A stretch of 64,000 bases of DNA from Zymoseptoria tritici IPO323 (lineage: Eukaryota > Ascomycota > Dothideomycetes > Mycosphaerellales > Mycosphaerellaceae), in assembly GCF_000219625.1 (NCBI RefSeq), contig NC_018209.1, positions 62,001 through 126,000 on the forward strand, read 5' to 3'. This document shows, piece after piece, positions 10,573 through 19,899 of this stretch. Each line of letters opens with the position of its first letter. Within the stretch, counting starts at the first letter, position 1. Made by a program: the position numbers and the translations under genes. The notes beneath the pieces were generated by a model. The model was not told the DNA's origin, searched no databases, and saw nothing but the letters and a program-made list of their open reading frames with translations.

Positions 10573-12066
10573 ATGGAACCTCTTCTCTCCCGTCTAGCCA
10601 TCCAGGCCGCGCCACGAATACCCCGGTCCAGCTTCACCCTCCGTCCGCACCGCCCAACCCTGTCACTCTCATCAAGAACACCCCGCCTGTTCTCCACGAC
10701 CATCCCTCGTCTCCTCCCGAAAGAACGCAAAATCTACGACACCAAATCCGCACCCGACTCCTCCTTCTCCCGACCCGCCGCCGAGCTCTCCCACAATGTC
10801 ACCCAAGACGAGAAAGACCACTTCTCCCGCGTGGAGTCCGAGAGCAAACAGATGCAAGCCCGATCGCCATGGACGCGCGAAGGGAGTGATGTCCCACCCG
10901 TCCATCGACCTCGCTCCGCCGGCGCCATGACGAAGGGCAAGCTTCTCACTACACCATCGCGCATGTTGAAGCTCGTACTGCCACTCACCACGAGAGATAA
11001 GAACGAGGACCGGAAAGATGTGGAACCGTTGGCTCTACTGGTACATCCTCAGCAACCTCTATCTTATTTGGAGAGGTTGATACAGAGTGAGCTACCATTC
11101 TTCTGGGATGAGAAGAAGGGGAGGGAGAGGCCGCCGGATGTGGTGTTCCGCGCGGAGGACTCCATGGAAGACGAGACTGGGAATGATGTGGAGGACGTTG
11201 TAGTCGTGGAAGAGGAGACCGTAGACGACAACGCCGACGAAACAATGGTAGACGGCAAGCGGGAGAAGACCGGCAAGATCAGCGGCGGCGGCGGCGACAA
11301 GAAAGAAGTCGTCAGAAAGAAAAGGGAAGACCAAGTCGAGAAAGACGAGCGGACAGCCAAAGATCCCGACCACGCCAACTTCGTCCGCTGGTCACCATCC
11401 ACCGAAATCGGAGACTTCATCCGAGACGCCGCGCGAGGCAAAGAGTTCGCCGTCGAGGTTGAAGGAGCTCCCGAACCAATCTACGTCGGCGTCCCGTCCT
11501 TTTCCGACCGAACATACTACCTCCGCATGCGACTGAGGAAGATCTCCAAGCGGATATCGAATATGGCAGATGTCAAACAGGAGTGCGACGAGCTGGCTCA
11601 TCGTGGAGCTAAGCAGGTCGCGCGACTGGGCTTTGGGGGTCTTCTTGGGTGGTGGGGAGCTGTTTACTATTGCACGTTCTTGACGGACTTGGGATGGGAT
11701 GTGATGGAGCCGGTGACATATCTCGTGGGACTGTCGGGTTTGATAGGAGGCTACCTGTGGTTCTTGTACCACAATCGGGAAGTGAGCTATAAGAGCGCCA
11801 TGAACTTGACGGTCTCGAGGAGGCAGAACACACTGTACAAAGCGAAAGGATTCGACTTGGCTTCATGGGAGATGCTGATCGAAGAGGGAAATCGGCTGCG
11901 GAGGGAGGTGAAGCTCGTTGCAGAGGAGTACGACGTCGAGTGGGACGAGATGAAGGACGAGGGCGAAGAAAAGGTCAGGAAAGCACTGCAGAGTGAGAGG
12001 AAGAAGGCGGCAGGCGGGAAAGATAAAGCGAAAGAGAAGGACGACGACGATGAGAAGGACGATTAG
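10573..12066 (+). CDS. mcu: Mitochondrial calcium uniporter pore subunit
   Basis: Single exon, 497 residues. The Arg/Ser-rich N-terminus with hydrophobic spacing fits a mitochondrial targeting signal. An acidic, low-complexity insert lies near residues 195-255. The diagnostic part is two closely spaced membrane helices (FGGLLGWWGAVYYCTF and VTYLVGLSGLIGGYLWFLY) flanking WDVMEP at residues 375-380. This matches the WDxMEP selectivity-filter loop of the MCU family, with its Asp and Glu rings intact. Coiled-coil segments flank the pore. The protein conducts Ca2+ across the inner mitochondrial membrane. The C-terminus is a Lys/Asp-rich tail, unremarkable for fungal homologs. Confidence 0.92.
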   Translation: MEPLLSRLAIQAAPRIPRSSFTLRPHRPTLSLSSRTPRLFSTTIPRLLPKERKIYDTKSAPDSSFSRPAAELSHNVTQDEKDHFSRVESESKQMQARSPWTREGSDVPPVHRPRSAGAMTKGKLLTTPSRMLKLVLPLTTRDKNEDRKDVEPLALLVHPQQPLSYLERLIQSELPFFWDEKKGRERPPDVVFRAEDSMEDETGNDVEDVVVVEEETVDDNADETMVDGKREKTGKISGGGGDKKEVVRKKREDQVEKDERTAKDPDHANFVRWSPSTEIGDFIRDAARGKEFAVEVEGAPEPIYVGVPSFSDRTYYLRMRLRKISKRISNMADVKQECDELAHRGAKQVARLGFGGLLGWWGAVYYCTFLTDLGWDVMEPVTYLVGLSGLIGGYLWFLYHNREVSYKSAMNLTVSRRQNTLYKAKGFDLASWEMLIEEGNRLRREVKLVAEEYDVEWDEMKDEGEEKVRKALQSERKKAAGGKDKAKEKDDDDEKDD

Positions 12067-13294
12067 CATGAACTCCCGAGAGTCTGGCGGCATCAACTGG
12101 CATCATGGTGAGCATGTTGGGGATTTCCTGCATCGAGTGCGCATACCCTATCGGCGGTCAGCAGCATCAATATCTCTTGAACCTACCACATTTTCAGAGA
12201 TGACTTCAAACTCGCAGGTCGGTTTATGCTCACCATTGTGCGCTTGTGGGCTGCGGAACGATTGTATTCTTGCAGCTTCTTCATACTCATCACAGCTTCG
12301 CAAGAGCACTCGACGGCAAGACGGCTTCATTGCATACATCTCGCCCTTGCAGCGCTCGTCCGGTCGACAAGCCGCAATGGGAACCGAATCGATACGACAT
12401 CCAGATGATCGCTGACTTGGAGTCCAACTTGGTCGGAGACTCTGGCTGCTTTTGGAAGTTTGCCGAGCACTTGAAGAGTAGCAATGAAGTCGCAATTAAC
12501 GATTCATTGTTCTGCTCACGATTCAGGCTCGGACACCATTTTTGTTCAATCCTGGTCGCGGAAGTATATGGCATCTCGGCGATCGCGGAATTCGGCAGTG
12601 CTACCACATCTGGTATACGACACGAGAGAAACATCACAACGGAGCCCATGGGAAGGGAGCCAAGGCATATAGCGTTGTGAGTAGCACAACAAGTAAGTGT
12701 GTTGTCGGCCTTGGCTACTCCAATGATGCACCTTGCAAGATATGCTGACCTCGGACACTGCTCCCACGATAACTGCTACACGATCGACGCGGCTTGCGTT
12801 TCCCCGGATCTTCCAATGCCGATCTGGCCACATGGCGCTGCTTCACTTGGTGTCACAACGTCTCGTCGTCACTTCTGCATTCCTGACGGCTGTACGACCA
12901 CGTCCGCGATGACGCGGCTTGCTGGTGGACTATTGCTTGCACAGCAATTTTCCATGGTACGCATGCCACCATGATAATCCAACAACTGACGATTGGACGG
13001 TTGAACATGCTGTGCGATGGGAGAAGGCAGCAGGAACAGAGCTACTAAGCCGGAGCTTGGCCGAGCCAGGGCTGTGTACATGCTGACCGCATCAGGCAAC
13101 CATGTTTCCAAGGCGCTCTTACTGCAACGGGTGACTTTACCGGTGTCGAATACATTAGGTGCACGCTGACAGGATTTTGTGCAGACTACTCGTCCGGCGG
13201 CATAAGCGGCACTTCGAGTCCCGACAGCATTCATATATCGTTGGCGGTTGCTGCTCATCAGCTCGAGTTACGTAGACTACTTCCCTTTTGCTAA
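12067..13294. other. Intergenic, 1.2 kb without a supported gene
   Basis: Open frames up to 144 codons occur on the plus strand, but none has recognisable domains, signal peptide or coherent splice structure. The last ~60 bases hold the promoter of the DOMON/monooxygenase gene. Confidence 0.45.
13233..13239 (+). promoter_or_regulatory. TATA-like box upstream of DOMON fusion gene
   Basis: ATATATC-type element about 60 bases before the ATG at 13295. Position fits a fungal TATA box; no functional evidence. Confidence 0.4.
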
Positions 13295-16054
13295 ATGATG
13301 TTTTTCCTCTCAACAACTCTTTGCACGCTGGCATTTGCTGCCTTGGTAGCTGCGCAGTCGAGCACCGACCTGGCTTGGATCCCATTTGATCGGGACCAAT
13401 TCAGCAACAACACCGCTCTCGACAACGACGGGAATGTGCAGCTGTTCTGGAAAATTGGAGATGACTACTCGTCGTATGGAATCGCCTCTCGATCCAATGG
13501 CTACCTCGCGCTCGGTTTCAGCGAGACCGGAGCCATGACAGGCGCCGACATGGCCCTCGGATACAAAGCTGACAATGGCTCCTTCATGTTGGAAAACCGC
13601 CATGCACAGGGATTCGTCAGACCAGACGTCTCTCCGGACCAGACCGTCAACATGCGTTTCAAGGAAGGCGACCAATCCGATAACTTAACCCACTTCATCT
13701 TCGACAAGAAGAACATGGCGGACTGCCTCGAAACGCAAGTCGATGTGATGCGAGACTCCTGGCAGTGGTTCATCTATGCCCACTCCGACTCCAACACCTT
13801 TGCACAGCACAAAGACGGCCAAATGGGCAAGAAGTACGTCAAACTGGGCACAGGGAAAGATGTCTCTTTAAATGTTGTGTCCAACGTCAACAACGCAAAG
13901 AACTTCACCGTCCTACAGCCGGAGCTTACCATTCCAGCGAAGGAGACCTCTTACTGCTACACGCTCCACAAGATGCCAGCAGGGAAGAAGAACTTCCTCG
14001 TTGGAGAGCAACCGGGAGAAGCGGGCTCAATGCTGCATCACCTGGTGCTCTACGCATGCTACGATCTGCCGGATTCATACTTGGACATGCTCGGAAAGGA
14101 GGCCAACTGTGATGCTCGAGCGGTCAAAAATCCATGCAATGGCTTCGTCACTGAATGGGCTCCGGGCATGGCCGGGAGAACGTTCGAACCTGGATTTGGA
14201 AAGCCTTTCGGCGAGGACCTGTACCAGTACGCCATGCTGGAGGTACATTACAACAACCCGGACCTGATTGAGGGCGTCAAGGATACTACTGGATACAGTT
14301 TCTCTTGGACTGATCAACAGGTGGAGACCGAGATTGGCTCACTTACCACTGGCGCGCTTCAAGGCGATGGATGGTTCCTAGAGCCCGGTAAAGAATTAGT
14401 TACTATCTCCAGAGTCTGCACGCCGGACTGTACTCGCAACTGGCCAGAGGAAGGAATTACCGCTGTTGCCGTCTTCCACCACATGCACTTTCGTGGTGTC
14501 AATACCTGGGTCCAGATTATTCGAGACGGAAAGGAGATCATGCCGCTGTCAACTTTACGCCACTTTGAATACGGGTATCAGTTCTCCAAGACTTTGAATG
14601 AGATCAAACTGCTCCCCGGAGATCGTCTCATCACCACCTGTCAATACAACACCATGAATGACACTCAGCCCGTTCCCGGCGGCCCTTCCAGCGCAGACGA
14701 AATGTGCTTCGCCTGGATTGACTACTATCCTGCTAATAGTATCCTCGCCTGCACAGAGGTCGATCTAAGTTTGATTCCCTCGAGTCCAATCAATGGATCG
14801 GCGGGGTTCTGCCTGGATTATACCAAAGATGATCCAATCTTTTCCAGTGCATCGACTCTCACCGCAGACTACGAGCACTTGCCTCCGTCTGGCAACAACT
14901 GCAGCGCGACCGATGGTGGCACCGCAACCGGACCGGCCATCTTACAGACGTGTCCTGAGACGGATGTATGTTTCTCGTTGAACGTCCCTGCATCCTCGAA
15001 GACGAACCTTGAGAGACGAGCAGAGCCTGGCGACATTTTCTTCCAGCTGTCAGCCCCAACATCGTACTCCTGGGTGGCCCTCGGTCAAGGTACAACGATG
15101 AGCAATGCGAACATATTCGTCATGCATAGTTCTGCAGATGGCAAAAACGTGACTCTTTCTCCGCGGACTGCAACTGGACATGTCATGCCCACACACGACA
15201 CTGCCGCCAGCATCTCCCTTCTCGAAGGATCTGGAATCTCCAACGGCAAGATGACAGCCAATGTACGATGTAGCAACTGCAAGAATACGATGGCCCTCAG
15301 CGGCGGAGACAGCGACTGGATTTATGCGCATCTCAAAGGACCATCGATTGCCTCCGATGATCTTGAAACACCCGTCTCTCAGCACGACGACCACGGAGCT
15401 TTCAAATGGGATCTGTCAAAGGCAACTGGAGGGTCGAGCCCCAACCCGTTCCTTGCGGCCGGCTCCTCCACCACAAGCTCATCATCCTCCTCATCACAGC
15501 CCAGCCTTCGCCTCGTTCAAGCCCACGGTGCCATGGCCTCGCTCGCCTTCGTCGGCATCTTCCCCATCGGCGCCATCCTTGTCCGTCTGGCCAATCTCTC
15601 CCATCTCGCCTGGGTCCACGGCGCCATCCAACTCTTAGGCTATGCCATCTTCATCGCCGCTGCTGGGATTGGCATCTCTCTCGCCAAACAGGGATCATAC
15701 CTCTCGAAACCTCACGCTGGGATTGGACTGTTCCTGCTCGCTGTGCTCTTCTTCATGCCGATCGTGGGTGCCCTTCAGCACAGGTTGTACAAGAAAGTAC
15801 ACAAGCGCACGGTGTGGTCGTACGGCCATATCTTCACCGGTAGGGTGGCGGTCGTGCTTGGGATGATCAATGGTGGACTCGGACTGAAGTTGGCTGATGC
15901 ACCGAGTCGTTATAAGATTGTCTATGGCGTCTTTGCGGGCTTGATGGGATTGTTTTATATTGGTGCCATGATCTTTGGCGAGAGGAAGTCGGCCAAAGAG
16001 AGGAAGCAAGCTGTTGCGCTGGAGAAGGAGAGCTCTGGTAGCAGCAGTGAGTGA
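13295..16054 (+). CDS. DOMON - copper type II monooxygenase - DOMON - cytochrome b561 fusion
   Basis: Single exon, 919 residues, with a signal peptide (ends near LVAAQ). Order: DOMON ~35-185; PHM/DBH-type copper monooxygenase ~205-510; a second, CDH-cytochrome-like DOMON ~555-700; a Ser-rich linker; and a C-terminal cytochrome b561 module with several membrane helices (~740-905). All six copper ligands expected from peptidylglycine hydroxylating monooxygenase can be placed: HH at 248-249, H318, HxH at 396/398 and M470. The b561 part has spaced histidines (VQAHGA, WVHGAI, KPHAGI, YGHIF) for two hemes. Known family logic suggests an ascorbate- or b561-fed hydroxylase facing outside the cell. 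Substrate unknown; the intramolecular electron supply is inference. Confidence 0.88.
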   Translation: MMFFLSTTLCTLAFAALVAAQSSTDLAWIPFDRDQFSNNTALDNDGNVQLFWKIGDDYSSYGIASRSNGYLALGFSETGAMTGADMALGYKADNGSFMLENRHAQGFVRPDVSPDQTVNMRFKEGDQSDNLTHFIFDKKNMADCLETQVDVMRDSWQWFIYAHSDSNTFAQHKDGQMGKKYVKLGTGKDVSLNVVSNVNNAKNFTVLQPELTIPAKETSYCYTLHKMPAGKKNFLVGEQPGEAGSMLHHLVLYACYDLPDSYLDMLGKEANCDARAVKNPCNGFVTEWAPGMAGRTFEPGFGKPFGEDLYQYAMLEVHYNNPDLIEGVKDTTGYSFSWTDQQVETEIGSLTTGALQGDGWFLEPGKELVTISRVCTPDCTRNWPEEGITAVAVFHHMHFRGVNTWVQIIRDGKEIMPLSTLRHFEYGYQFSKTLNEIKLLPGDRLITTCQYNTMNDTQPVPGGPSSADEMCFAWIDYYPANSILACTEVDLSLIPSSPINGSAGFCLDYTKDDPIFSSASTLTADYEHLPPSGNNCSATDGGTATGPAILQTCPETDVCFSLNVPASSKTNLERRAEPGDIFFQLSAPTSYSWVALGQGTTMSNANIFVMHSSADGKNVTLSPRTATGHVMPTHDTAASISLLEGSGISNGKMTANVRCSNCKNTMALSGGDSDWIYAHLKGPSIASDDLETPVSQHDDHGAFKWDLSKATGGSSPNPFLAAGSSTTSSSSSSSQPSLRLVQAHGAMASLAFVGIFPIGAILVRLANLSHLAWVHGAIQLLGYAIFIAAAGIGISLAKQGSYLSKPHAGIGLFLLAVLFFMPIVGALQHRLYKKVHKRTVWSYGHIFTGRVAVVLGMINGGLGLKLADAPSRYKIVYGVFAGLMGLFYIGAMIFGERKSAKERKQAVALEKESSGSSSE

Positions 16055-16535
16055 TTGGGCACGGAGAGACAGAGCATTGGTAGCGAGGCGAAGCGACAAA
16101 TTTGGTCTGACTTTCCGCAGCTGAATGTAGGCGTAGTCCGACAACTCTCTTCGCCACGAGCTGCTTCATGGCGTCAAGATCGATATTCTTCCTCGCTCAT
16201 CCCAATTGTTTCTTCTTTCGCATCCTCCCGAGATCACCGACCAACAATCGCTTCGCATCGCGATCGCCATGCTCACTCCTCATTCGCATATACCGTGTGA
16301 CGAGTGTTGTCGTGAGAATCACGTGAGTGCGCCACTGGTTTCAGCGATGCTCCGACGTCGCACTTCGATCGCCCGCCAGCTGGCCTGTACTCTCGAGGGT
16401 CGACGGTACGCTGCTGGTCTCCGAGGATTCATAGTTCCCATAGTACTGACCAGTTCCCTAGAGTGGTCAGCTTCCGCTTCCTCCATAACCGCCGTTGCCA
16501 CACTCGCCCTGATCTTCCTTACAACCGAGGAAGAC
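16055..16535. other. Intergenic, upstream of secreted-protein cluster
   Basis: Contains the 3' flank of the fusion gene and the upstream region of the first small secreted gene. No separate feature supported. Confidence 0.4.
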
Positions 16536-16853
16536 ATGAAGCTCCATCTCCTCACGATCCCCGGACTGATTGTCCTCGCGACTCCTGCGCGTGCGACCGG
16601 AGTGACCCACGGAGACTCTTGCACGAGGGATGAGCTCGGGCAAAAGAGATGCGAGAAAGATGGAGGCCACGTCGTGAGTATTGTCTGAACCAGTACTCGA
16701 TCCCGGTCCATCTTCCTAACAACGACTCCACGACAGATGCTTTGCAGCAACAAGAACGCCTGTGTCAAGTATCCCGCTCAGTAAGAATGGACTCAGTCAA
16801 CCAATTGTCCGCCACTGGGAAAACACTGCGAGCAGGGGGCGTGCAAGAAGTAG
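16536..16853 (+). pseudogene. Small secreted Cys-rich protein, copy 1, interrupted by in-frame TAA
   Basis: Exon 1 16536-16673 (46 codons: signal peptide MKLHLLTIPGLIVLATPARA, then DSC...RCEKDGGHV). A 63-base intron (GTGAGT...CCTAAC...CGACAG) follows, and exon 2 begins MLCSNKNAC. The frame hits TAA at 16782-16784. Beyond it the same frame carries NCPPLGKHCEQGACKK up to TAG at 16853, which aligns with the intact third copy (NCPPLGKHCVNGYC). The stop therefore removes the last three of seven cysteines. Either a recent pseudogene or a truncated secreted peptide of 61 residues. Confidence 0.65.
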
Positions 16854-17995
16854 TGGGTAGAATGGAAGTTTCTGCATGAGTGGATGTACTTCGGGGAGCT
16901 ATACGCACATGTCAACATTGTGCGTCTTTTGAGGGACGGCGTTGGAGGCAACGCATTTCAGCAATCAACACAAGTTTCGAGATTGTCAACTCCTTTGCCT
17001 GGTGGTCTTGATCCTTCAAAGCTCTTGCTATAGAAGGACTTCACACCACTTCGAACTGCTCTCATACCAGCCATCGAAAGCAAAGCCTGTACTCTTTGGG
17101 ACCCAGGGAAACATACCTGTACGTACATCATTCGTCGATCTGATACGTCAACGTTCCACCGTACGATTGCGCCTGGCGCCTGGCCGTTGACCGGTTTTCC
17201 ATGCATACCACCACACTTCGCAAGCAATGAGCTGCAAACGTTCTCCTTTTGGTCAGCACAGCATGGGACTCATCGCTTATGATCGTAGCCGTCGAAACCG
17301 ACGGCGCAAGTTGCGTTCGCTGGTCGCTATTCGCTCGCCGCCTGCAGAAGTCGAAGGATCTGAGTCTGTCCCACATTTCGAGACTGGGAACAGTGTTTTC
17401 TTGATCCGCTGCAGCAGTCTCCTGACTCGGAGAGCCAAAGACTTCGTGTGGATAGCTGCTCGCAGGAGGTTTGTGCGTGGACGTCAACGAGCGAGATAAA
17501 CTACGTGGCGAGTCATCAGCAGCATTTACAATCTGAGAACGGATCAAGGACTGCCATCGTATCGAACCGCATTCAAAACGTGATGTCGGGTGCATCGGCA
17601 TCTTGTGTTCAACGAGGTGCTGTGGCCCGTGGGCGAAGGCCCCCAGACATACCCCTCCTACGTTGATCGCACTACCAGAAGAAAGGCGCTAGGGTGATAG
17701 GCGTCCTGTGCCCGGAAGGATCAAAGAGTTCGAGGACGTACAAGTTGGGCTATGTTGATGGTCATTGCGGCTACCGGCGTCGAACCATGAGGCAATGTTA
17801 ATCTCACAAAGGAAACTCCTTTGCATCTGCGCAATTTATCTTTCATGGTGCACACAATCCATCCTGGGATTCGCATGCTATACTCACCGGTCGGATGAAC
17901 GACCGCATATATGTTACCCACATCGAGGACGAGAGAATCTTCCCCGATTCCTCACCTCAACCCATCTCACCTTCACGACTCCACCACAACAAGCC
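16854..17995. other. Intergenic, between secreted copies 1 and 2
   Basis: A minus-strand open frame (17128-17601, 157 codons) is Ser-rich and could be coding, but I found no domain, splice support or partner; not called. Confidence 0.4.
17907..17912 (+). promoter_or_regulatory. TATA-like box of secreted copy 2
   Basis: TATATG motif about 85 bases upstream of the ATG at 17996, similar in placement to the motif before copy 3. Confidence 0.4.
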
Positions 17996-18291
17996 ATGAA
18001 ACTTCAAATCTTCACCCTCGCAGCGCTAGTCGCCCTCATGGCACCAGCCCAAGCCGTCAAAGTCCAGCCCAACAGCCACTGCGACAAGAATACCGTGGGC
18101 GATAGGGCTTGCGAGAAAGATGGACCTCATGTTGTACGTCCTTCGCCGACGAAGATCTTCGCCTAGCCTTTCTCCTGACAATCGCGATTCAATTGATGAT
18201 CTGCCAGCAAGCTGGTGATACCAAGAAGTGGACAAAGGGGCCAAATTGCTTGAAGACGAACGAAACGTGCGTTCGCGGAGACTGCAAGTAG
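17996..18291 (+). CDS. Small secreted Cys-rich protein, copy 2
   Basis: Exon 1 17996-18133 (46 codons): signal peptide MKLQIFTLAALVALMAPAQA, then HC and ACEKDGPHV, matching the spacing of copies 1 and 3. Exon 2 is 18208-18291 and ends NETCVRGDCK. The nearest usable AG gives a 74-base intron and 73 residues, with five cysteines. By comparison with its sisters, exon 2 should begin 12 bases earlier with MIC, but the bases before that ATG read TTG rather than AG. The acceptor appears to have shifted, losing one cysteine. Function unknown; size, secretion signal and cysteines fit an effector- or defence-type peptide, which is only inference. Confidence 0.7.
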
Positions 18292-18943
18292 AGGTCTTGG
18301 GCGTGAAGCGACGAACTCAAGGCTCAAGGGGATCAGTTGGCCGAAGGAGCAAGCAATACATTCCACGCCTTGGGCATGAGTGTGCTCTGTTGCTACGATT
18401 TTGAAGTTTGGACACCAACACCACAGTCGCTATCTAGATCCTAGCACGTAACGAAATGACGATTGAGTCTTACGACTCGCATCTGACAATCTTTCCTCCC
18501 ACCTGTGGTTGTGCTCGACAGCTTTCATGCTTGCAGTTCGCTCGCTCACGTCTGTGTTTGGCGAACTTCTTCCTCGTATGACCATTCCAAACGGCTTCAG
18601 TCATCGACTGTCGACCTCCAGCCAGCGATTGTCTTCCTGATCGCCGTCTCTTCGCTCCGCAAATCCTTCACCAGTCAGCCCCTGAAACCACAAAGCTTCC
18701 CCCCGAGCATCGCCGCATGAAACCATGTCTTTTCCCGCCGCTGCGGTAAGACCTCACAATTCCGTAGACACTCAGCGTAGCCAGCAAAGTGATCCTACGA
18801 AAACGCCTTTGTAGCACTAAGTCTTACGATGTTTTGGCCGTGGCTCAATGGGCTGCTGTGACTTTTGGCATATATAGCTCCCTCAACCCCACTCACTGTC
18901 GATGGTCTCCAACCCTTTCCAAGTCCAACATCCACTACCGACC
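18292..18943. other. Intergenic, between secreted copies 2 and 3
   Basis: No gene seen; ends with the promoter of copy 3. Confidence 0.5.
18871..18876 (+). promoter_or_regulatory. TATA box of secreted copy 3
   Basis: TATATA element 68 bases before the ATG at 18944. Confidence 0.5.
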
Positions 18944-19292
18944 ATGAAGCTCCACCTCTTCGCCCTCGGAACAATGCTCAGCTTCCTGGCTATCCCCATC
19001 GAAGCAGTGAAGCCAGACAGCTCCTGCAGCCCAGCCAACGGCGACGATCGAGCGTGCGAGACGGATGGCGGCCATGTTGTAGGTACATCCCATTCTTGAT
19101 GAAACCTGACATGATGTGGATGATCGTATCGTGACATCTCGGTCCTTGACACCTCGCTAACGAGTCGTGACGAAGATGATTTGCAAGACCGTTCCCGTCA
19201 GTAGGGGGCCAAACTTTCCGAAGTGGCATTACGGCAACAACTGTCCGCCGCTGGGCAAGCATTGTGTCAATGGCTATTGCGTGAAGAACTAG
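18944..19292 (+). CDS. Small secreted Cys-rich protein, copy 3 (intact)
   Basis: Exons 18944-19078 and 19176-19292 with a 97-base intron (GTAGGT donor, GCTAACG branch, AAG acceptor); 83 residues. The signal peptide (MKLHLFALGTMLSFLAIPIEA) is followed by six cysteines in the mature part (SSC, ACE, MIC, NCPP, KHC, YC). The intron lies in phase 0 after GGHV, as in copies 1 and 2. This is the only copy of the three without a visible lesion, so it is the reference for the family. Role unknown; secreted, probably disulfide-bonded. Confidence 0.82.
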
Positions 19293-19899
19293 TGTCCGAA
19301 CACCGATCGGTACAGCTCATGATCCATAAAGGGACAAGACACTGGAAGAGAGAGACGAAGGTGGCATACATTCGTTTGAGAAGTGATCAATTGCTGGAGT
19401 ATCCAACGTCAATTCTCTGCCTTCTTTGTCTGTCTCATCCGCTCTTAGCCAGCCAACCAGCTTTGACTCGATGGGGAATACTGTTGCTGGCGGAAGATAT
19501 GGGTCGGTGGTGGCGAGATTGTCCATCGCTGTAGTGGTCATGTTATGCGTCCTCAAGATCGCTCGTTCTCAAAGGAAAGGGGCGATAGCTTGCCAATGTG
19601 AGTTCTCTATAGTTTGCAGGTTTAACTCAAGAAAGATGTGGCTGAAGTGAAGATGTTTGGCCGCCTGTATGTTCTGGCGCATATCTATTTTGTGTCTTTG
19701 TATCGTGCTTCCGCCGGTATGGAGGCTTGTGCGACGTCTCTTTGTGACTTGAAATAGACCTCGCGTTTCCAGATCGCTGATGGCGCGATGAAGTTGATCT
19801 CTTGATGCCAGACCACAATTCGCCAGAAACTTCCAGCCCTGGTCAACACTTTCCTTGAAAGACACGTGTCTCCTCTTTGAAGCCAGCGCACGTTCTGAA
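19293..19899. other. Intergenic
   Basis: Between the third secreted gene and the 3' end of the minus-strand membrane protein gene. Nothing supported. Confidence 0.5.

Noticed and set aside
17128..17601. 157-codon minus-strand open frame, Ser-rich
   Set aside because: Composition could be coding, but no domain, signal, splice structure or paralog supports it.
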